Assembly (NCBI GenBank): GCA_017477035.1 | Contig: JAFUXW010000167.1 | Coordinates: 1 to 7,840, forward strand | DNA: 7,840 bases | From: Alphaproteobacteria bacterium | GTDB taxonomy: Bacteria; Pseudomonadota; Alphaproteobacteria; RF32; CAG-239 | Direction: 5' to 3' | Shown here: piece after piece, positions 4,905 to 7,840 of the stretch | Layout: every line of letters starts with the position of its first letter | Numbering within the stretch: the stretch's first letter is position 1 | Position numbers and translations under genes: made by a program | The notes under the pieces: generated by a model | The model's database searches: none | Seen by the model: the letters and a program-made list of their open reading frames with translations, nothing else | Told to the model about the DNA's origin: nothing

Positions 4905-6200
4905 ATGACTTACTTAAAATATTTGCGTTGGTGCGTTTCGGCTGTGGTGCTGATATTATGCGTATTAGCATTTAGCGGAAAATTTTATGACATAAAAATA
5001 TTTAATATACAACTTACGGCATTAGCTCAAAGTGCTTTATTAAATACTTCATTCTGCGTAATTGTTTTACTCACCTGTTTATTGGTTATAACTTTAATTT
5101 TCGGACGTATTTACTGCTCAGCTTTGTGCCCGCTAGGTATTTTTCAAGAATTGCTCATGCTATTATTCAAGCCTGTAAAAAAAATATTAAATAAAAATCA
5201 AACTATTATCCAAAAACACTACGGATTTTCATACATATTGTCGGCTGTTGGCTTTGGCGGACTTTTAGGCGGAACTGTTGTCATTATTCGCCATTTTGAC
5301 CCATATTCCGTTTTAGGTAATGCTGTCGGGGGAGGAATATATGGGATCATATTTATTACTTTACTGACAATCTTTGTATTTTTCAAAAATCGTTTCTTTT
5401 GCACTAATATTTGTCCTATCGGAGCTTTATTGGGATGGATTTCTCGTTGTTCTCTATTCAAAATCAGAATTAATCAGGAGGCTTGTGTAAGATGCGCAAA
5501 ATGCGCACAAAAATGTCCGTCCGGAAGTATCGATTTCAAAAACAGTTCCGTAAATAATGAAACATGTATTAAATGCTTTAATTGCTTAGGAAGCTGCCAT
5601 CGTCACGCACTAACCTACGGGTTGAAAAAAAATGACGATATCCCGTTTGAAGCCGGAAGGCGCGAATTTTTAGTTAAAAGCGGAGCATTCATATTGCTGG
5701 CTTTGGCTTTCAAATCAGGATTAACTTATTCTAAAAGAGTTGGTCAGAAATTTAAAAAAGCCCTTTTGCCGGCAGGGGCAGGCAGCACAAAAGAATTTGC
5801 CAACCACTGTCTGAATTGCAATTTATGCGTTCAAAACTGTCCGATGAAAATTATAAAAAAAGCAAACAGAGACTTTCCGGTGGTTCACCTTGATTATAGC
5901 GAAAATCATTGTGATTATAATTGTCACAGATGCTCGGAAATATGCCCGTCAGGTGCTCTAAAACCTCTTACTCTTAAACAAAAGCAAAATACAAAATTGG
6001 GAACTGCTCAAATTGACTCTTCGGTATGCGTAAAGTGTGGTTTATGCGTTATTGAGTGTCCTCGTAAAGTCATCACCAAGAAGGCCGGAAAACACCCTGT
6101 TATTAACATTAAAGAGTGTATTGGCTGCGGAGCGTGTCAAAATGCTTGTCCGGTTAAAGCTATCAATGTAAAACCAATAGAAAAACAAAGACTTATCTGA
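4905..6200 (+). CDS. NapH-like membrane-bound polyferredoxin (4Fe-4S binding protein)
   Basis: The product has 431 residues from ATG 4905, chosen because GGAG sits 9 nt upstream; the TTG at 4890 overlaps that site. The N-terminal half has about four or five hydrophobic segments (residues ~8-26, 45-67, 108-130, 145-160). After two of them come CSALCPLG (71-78) and CTNICPIG (166-173), the CxxxCP pairs typical of NapH, CcoG and YccM membrane domains. Two ferredoxin-type motifs follow (C194/197/200/204 and C221/224/227/231), then GRREFLVKSG plus a hydrophobic stretch (251-270). Four more motifs come after it: C302/305/308/312, the variant CxxxCxxC 336/340/343/347, C375/378/381/385 and C405/408/411/415. 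The protein probably relays electrons between the quinone pool and a redox partner. No partner gene is adjacent, so the pathway is unknown. TGA is followed at once by TAA. Confidence 0.88.
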   Translation: MTYLKYLRWCVSAVVLILCVLAFSGKFYDIKIFNIQLTALAQSALLNTSFCVIVLLTCLLVITLIFGRIYCSALCPLGIFQELLMLLFKPVKKILNKNQTIIQKHYGFSYILSAVGFGGLLGGTVVIIRHFDPYSVLGNAVGGGIYGIIFITLLTIFVFFKNRFFCTNICPIGALLGWISRCSLFKIRINQEACVRCAKCAQKCPSGSIDFKNSSVNNETCIKCFNCLGSCHRHALTYGLKKNDDIPFEAGRREFLVKSGAFILLALAFKSGLTYSKRVGQKFKKALLPAGAGSTKEFANHCLNCNLCVQNCPMKIIKKANRDFPVVHLDYSENHCDYNCHRCSEICPSGALKPLTLKQKQNTKLGTAQIDSSVCVKCGLCVIECPRKVITKKAGKHPVINIKECIGCGACQNACPVKAINVKPIEKQRLI

Positions 6201-6290
6201 TAAATATTTTACAGAGAATATACCTGATAAAAAAAATTTTATTATATGCTGTCTCTTTTATATCAATCATCCATTTGTGTTGCCTACCTG

Positions 6291-6316
6291 AAACTTCGTT
6301 ATGGCGGAGTTTTTTT
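6291..6316 (+). terminator. rho-independent terminator after the polyferredoxin gene
   Basis: AACTTCG (6292-6298) pairs with CGGAGTT (6305-6311), with one G-T wobble and a 6-nt loop, followed by a T-run to 6316. It lies 90 bases after the stop of the polyferredoxin gene. Confidence 0.7.
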
Positions 6317-6317
6317 G

Positions 6318-6346
6318 TTGCAATATCAACAAAAAAGGATTATAAA
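6318..6346 (+). promoter_or_regulatory. putative sigma70 promoter for the small gene downstream
   Basis: TTGCAA (6318-6323), exactly 17 nt and TATAAA (6341-6346) lie immediately behind a terminator. Initiation would be near 6353, upstream of both candidate start codons, 6365 and 6410. Confidence 0.5.
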
Positions 6347-6409
6347 GCACTATCTTTTTGAATTATGAATAAATCATTATATGTATTACTTAAAACAAGA
6401 AAGCTTATG

Positions 6410-6781
6410 AAAAAAATTTTATCATTGAAGTTCTGCGGTACGGTTGAATACGTCAATACAGACCGTAACGGTGCGCACATTCGTCTATCGGCATACAAAA
6501 AGTATGACCTGATTAACGATGTTAGTATCGATGTAAAACATAAGATTTGTGCGGATATCGGCTATTGGAACGGCTACGACTATGACAGTAAAGCAGCTAG
6601 AACTATCCGCAATCTTAAGGCGGGTGACAATATTGCCGTATTCATTGAGAGAAACAAAGGATTTTTCGGCAACGTAGAAGAAAAAATCAGAGTTGAAAAT
6701 TACACCATTGAAGGCTACGAGAACCTGAGTGAAGTCCAGGATCTGTCAGATTTCAAAAATCCCCAAAGTGCTATTCACTAG
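6410..6781 (+). CDS. small soluble protein of unknown function
   Basis: The product has 123 residues from ATG 6410 (MKKILSLKFCGTVEYV). The in-frame ATG at 6365 would add 15 residues but has no ribosome site. At 6410 only a weak AAGAAAG is seen, so the start is uncertain. The content suggests a beta-rich domain: alternating strands in residues ~5-50, the turn IGYWNGYDYDSKAAR, then KAGDNIAVFIER and GNVEEKIRVENYTIEGYENL, a pattern reminiscent of a small beta-barrel such as an OB fold. The tail is acidic and polar. There is no signal peptide, membrane helix or cysteine cluster. It has its own promoter and shares a bidirectional terminator with the convergent operon. I do not recognise a family. 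Confidence 0.65.
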   Translation, partial: KKILSLKFCGTVEYVNTDRNGAHIRLSAYKKYDLINDVSIDVKHKICADIGYWNGYDYDSKAARTIRNLKAGDNIAVFIERNKGFFGNVEEKIRVENYTIEGYENLSEVQDLSDFKNPQSAIH

Positions 6782-6790
6782 CATTGAAAA

Positions 6791-6827
6791 ATAAAACCTC
6801 CCGAAAACAGGAGGTTTTATTTTTTTC
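6791..6827. terminator. bidirectional terminator between convergent genes
   Basis: ATAAAACCTCC (6791-6801) and GGAGGTTTTAT (6810-6820) form a perfect 11-bp stem with an 8-nt loop. Seven T follow on the plus strand, and a shorter T-run follows on the minus strand. It serves the plus-strand small gene and the minus-strand nusB-def operon. Confidence 0.9.
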
Positions 6828-6834
6828 AGAAAAT

Positions 6835-7374
6835 TTAATCTTTCTTTTTATTGCGTTCCTTCTCGTCACGATATTTATCTAACTTATTTAGTAATCTGGT
6901 GCGCTTTAAACGGCTCAAGTGGTCTATATATAAAATACCATCCAAATGATCTATCTCGTGCTGTAATATTATAGCTAACAAATCATCTGCCAAAATTTCC
7001 TGTTCATTGCCATTATAATCAATATAATGTACCCGAACCTTTTCATGACGTTCAACTTCGGCTCTTTGCTCCGGCAGTGACAAACACCCTTCATTAAACA
7101 ACACCATTTCATCGGAACGCCAAATAATTTCCGGATTTATTAAATACATAGGACGACGAGCTGACAAATCTTCATCACTCGGGTTATCATCTAACACAAT
7201 GATTCTTTTGGTAACACCCACCTGAGGGGCTGCTAATCCGCACCCTTTATCTACATACATCGTTTCCAGCATATCATCTAAAAATCTGCGTAGTTCATCA
7301 TCAACCTTACCGACTTTTTCGCATTTTTGCCTTAACACTTCATCCGGATATTCATATAATTTCAATACAGACAT
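6835..7374 (-). CDS. def: peptide deformylase
   Basis: The product has 179 residues, the usual length for bacterial type I deformylase. It removes the formyl group from the N-terminal methionine of nascent proteins in the cytosol, using a metal (Fe2+) centre. All three signature motifs are present: GCGLAAPQVG (44-53, family GxGLAAxQ), EGCLSLP (95-101) and QHEIDHLDG (138-146). The metal ligands would be Cys97, His139 and His143, with Glu140 as catalytic base. The C-terminal tail is Lys/Glu-rich. The start codon lies 3 nt after the stop of nusB, so the two are one operon and probably coupled. Many bacteria place def next to fmt; here fmt is not downstream, because the operon ends at the terminator. 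Confidence 0.97.
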   Translation of the reverse strand: MSVLKLYEYPDEVLRQKCEKVGKVDDELRRFLDDMLETMYVDKGCGLAAPQVGVTKRIIVLDDNPSDEDLSARRPMYLINPEIIWRSDEMVLFNEGCLSLPEQRAEVERHEKVRVHYIDYNGNEQEILADDLLAIILQHEIDHLDGILYIDHLSRLKRTRLLNKLDKYRDEKERNKKKD

Positions 7375-7377
7375 ATC

Positions 7378-7836
7378 TTATAACCTAACCGTATGTGCTA
7401 TCTGATCAAGCAATGCATTTATCATTTTAGGTTCATTTTTACTGAAAAAAGCATACGCCAAATCGACATATTCTTGAATTAAAACTTTTACATCAACATC
7501 TGTAGTGGAAGTAATTTCATAAACGGCGCTTAATAACAGTGATTGCATCATTGTATTCATCTTATCATACGACCACTCGCCGTGCAAATATTCATTAAGT
7601 GATTTTTCTAAATCCTCTTTACGAGTTTGTACCCCTTTTACCAATTTTGAAAAATATTCGGTATCAATAGGACCTAATTCAACAAATTTTTCATCATCAT
7701 CACTACTTCCATCTGCAATTGCAACTCTACCGACCCTTCCTTGCACAAAGTCTTCAATAACTTCATCAACAGGCAAATTGCTCAATGCAATCATATAATT
7801 GGCTTGAACCGACGCCAATCTTGCACCTGATTTCAT
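7378..7836 (-). CDS. nusB: transcription antitermination factor NusB
   Basis: The product has 152 residues. It is an all-helical RNA-binding protein that, with NusE (S10), binds boxA of rRNA leader transcripts and supports antitermination. The N-terminal KSGARLASVQANYM is the typical NusB opening helix (S-x-R-x-x-A-x-Q). The middle carries an acidic loop (DGSSDDDE) and TEYFSKLVKGV. The C-terminal half has LLLSAVYEI, then VLIQEYVDLAYAF and KMINALLDQIA, matching the conserved NusB core (L-R-x-A-x-E-L ... I-N-E-x-V-x-L-A-k ... f-V-N-g-v-L-D-x-i-a). Only four bases precede ATG 7836 in the window, so the ribosome site is not visible and an upstream start cannot be excluded. It is cotranscribed with def. 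Any upstream partner such as ribH would lie outside the window. Confidence 0.93.
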   Translation of the reverse strand: MKSGARLASVQANYMIALSNLPVDEVIEDFVQGRVGRVAIADGSSDDDEKFVELGPIDTEYFSKLVKGVQTRKEDLEKSLNEYLHGEWSYDKMNTMMQSLLLSAVYEITSTTDVDVKVLIQEYVDLAYAFFSKNEPKMINALLDQIAHTVRL

Positions 7837-7840
7837 TTTA

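Noticed and set aside
5219..5461. Minus-strand frame inside the polyferredoxin gene
   Set aside because: It lies wholly within a well-supported gene and has no features of its own.

Overview
The window is AT-rich DNA from a bacterium, most likely an uncultured gut-type alphaproteobacterium. That placement rests mainly on the NusB sequence (an N-terminal SGARLASVQA-type motif plus an acidic insertion) and the overall style of the small proteins. It is an inference, not a proof. One conserved housekeeping pair, nusB-def, sits at the right edge on the minus strand. The rest is accessory or poorly known.

Layout. 1-58: possible tail of a plus-strand gene. 60-384: a compact non-coding locus with three tandem ~84-nt units. 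Each unit has two hairpins whose stem sequences differ between units while base pairing is kept. A minus-strand promoter-like site (357-384) and a minus-strand terminator (61-88) bracket the array almost exactly, so it may be a ~290-nt structured RNA. 421-975: a broken gene for a protein with a serum amyloid A (SAA)-like domain. It is stopped by a TGA at the glycine of the family's conserved Arg-Gly-Pro and lacks a credible 5' end. 987-1373: a membrane-anchored Cys-rich small protein directly behind it. 1480-1995: a multi-pass membrane protein. 2116-2535: the N-terminal stub of a Fic-family gene that keeps its VbhA-like helix but has lost the catalytic domain. 2536-2872: non-coding, with a hairpin and a terminator.

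On the minus strand, 2873-4172 is a translationally coupled pair of unknown helical proteins behind a near-consensus promoter. 4287-4754 encodes a small two-helix membrane protein with its own promoter and terminator. On the plus strand, 4905-6200 encodes a large NapH-like membrane polyferredoxin with six soluble 4Fe-4S-type motifs and an internal twin-arginine-like segment. 6410-6781 is an unknown small soluble protein. A bidirectional terminator at 6791-6827 separates it from the convergent nusB-def operon.

Functional coherence is limited. Housekeeping (nusB, def) and redox (polyferredoxin) genes adjoin a left half holding two broken genes, an SAA-like protein and a Fic stub, with small membrane proteins between them. 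This resembles an eroding accessory or effector region. The most novel items are the covarying tandem RNA-like array and the bacterial SAA-like pseudogene.
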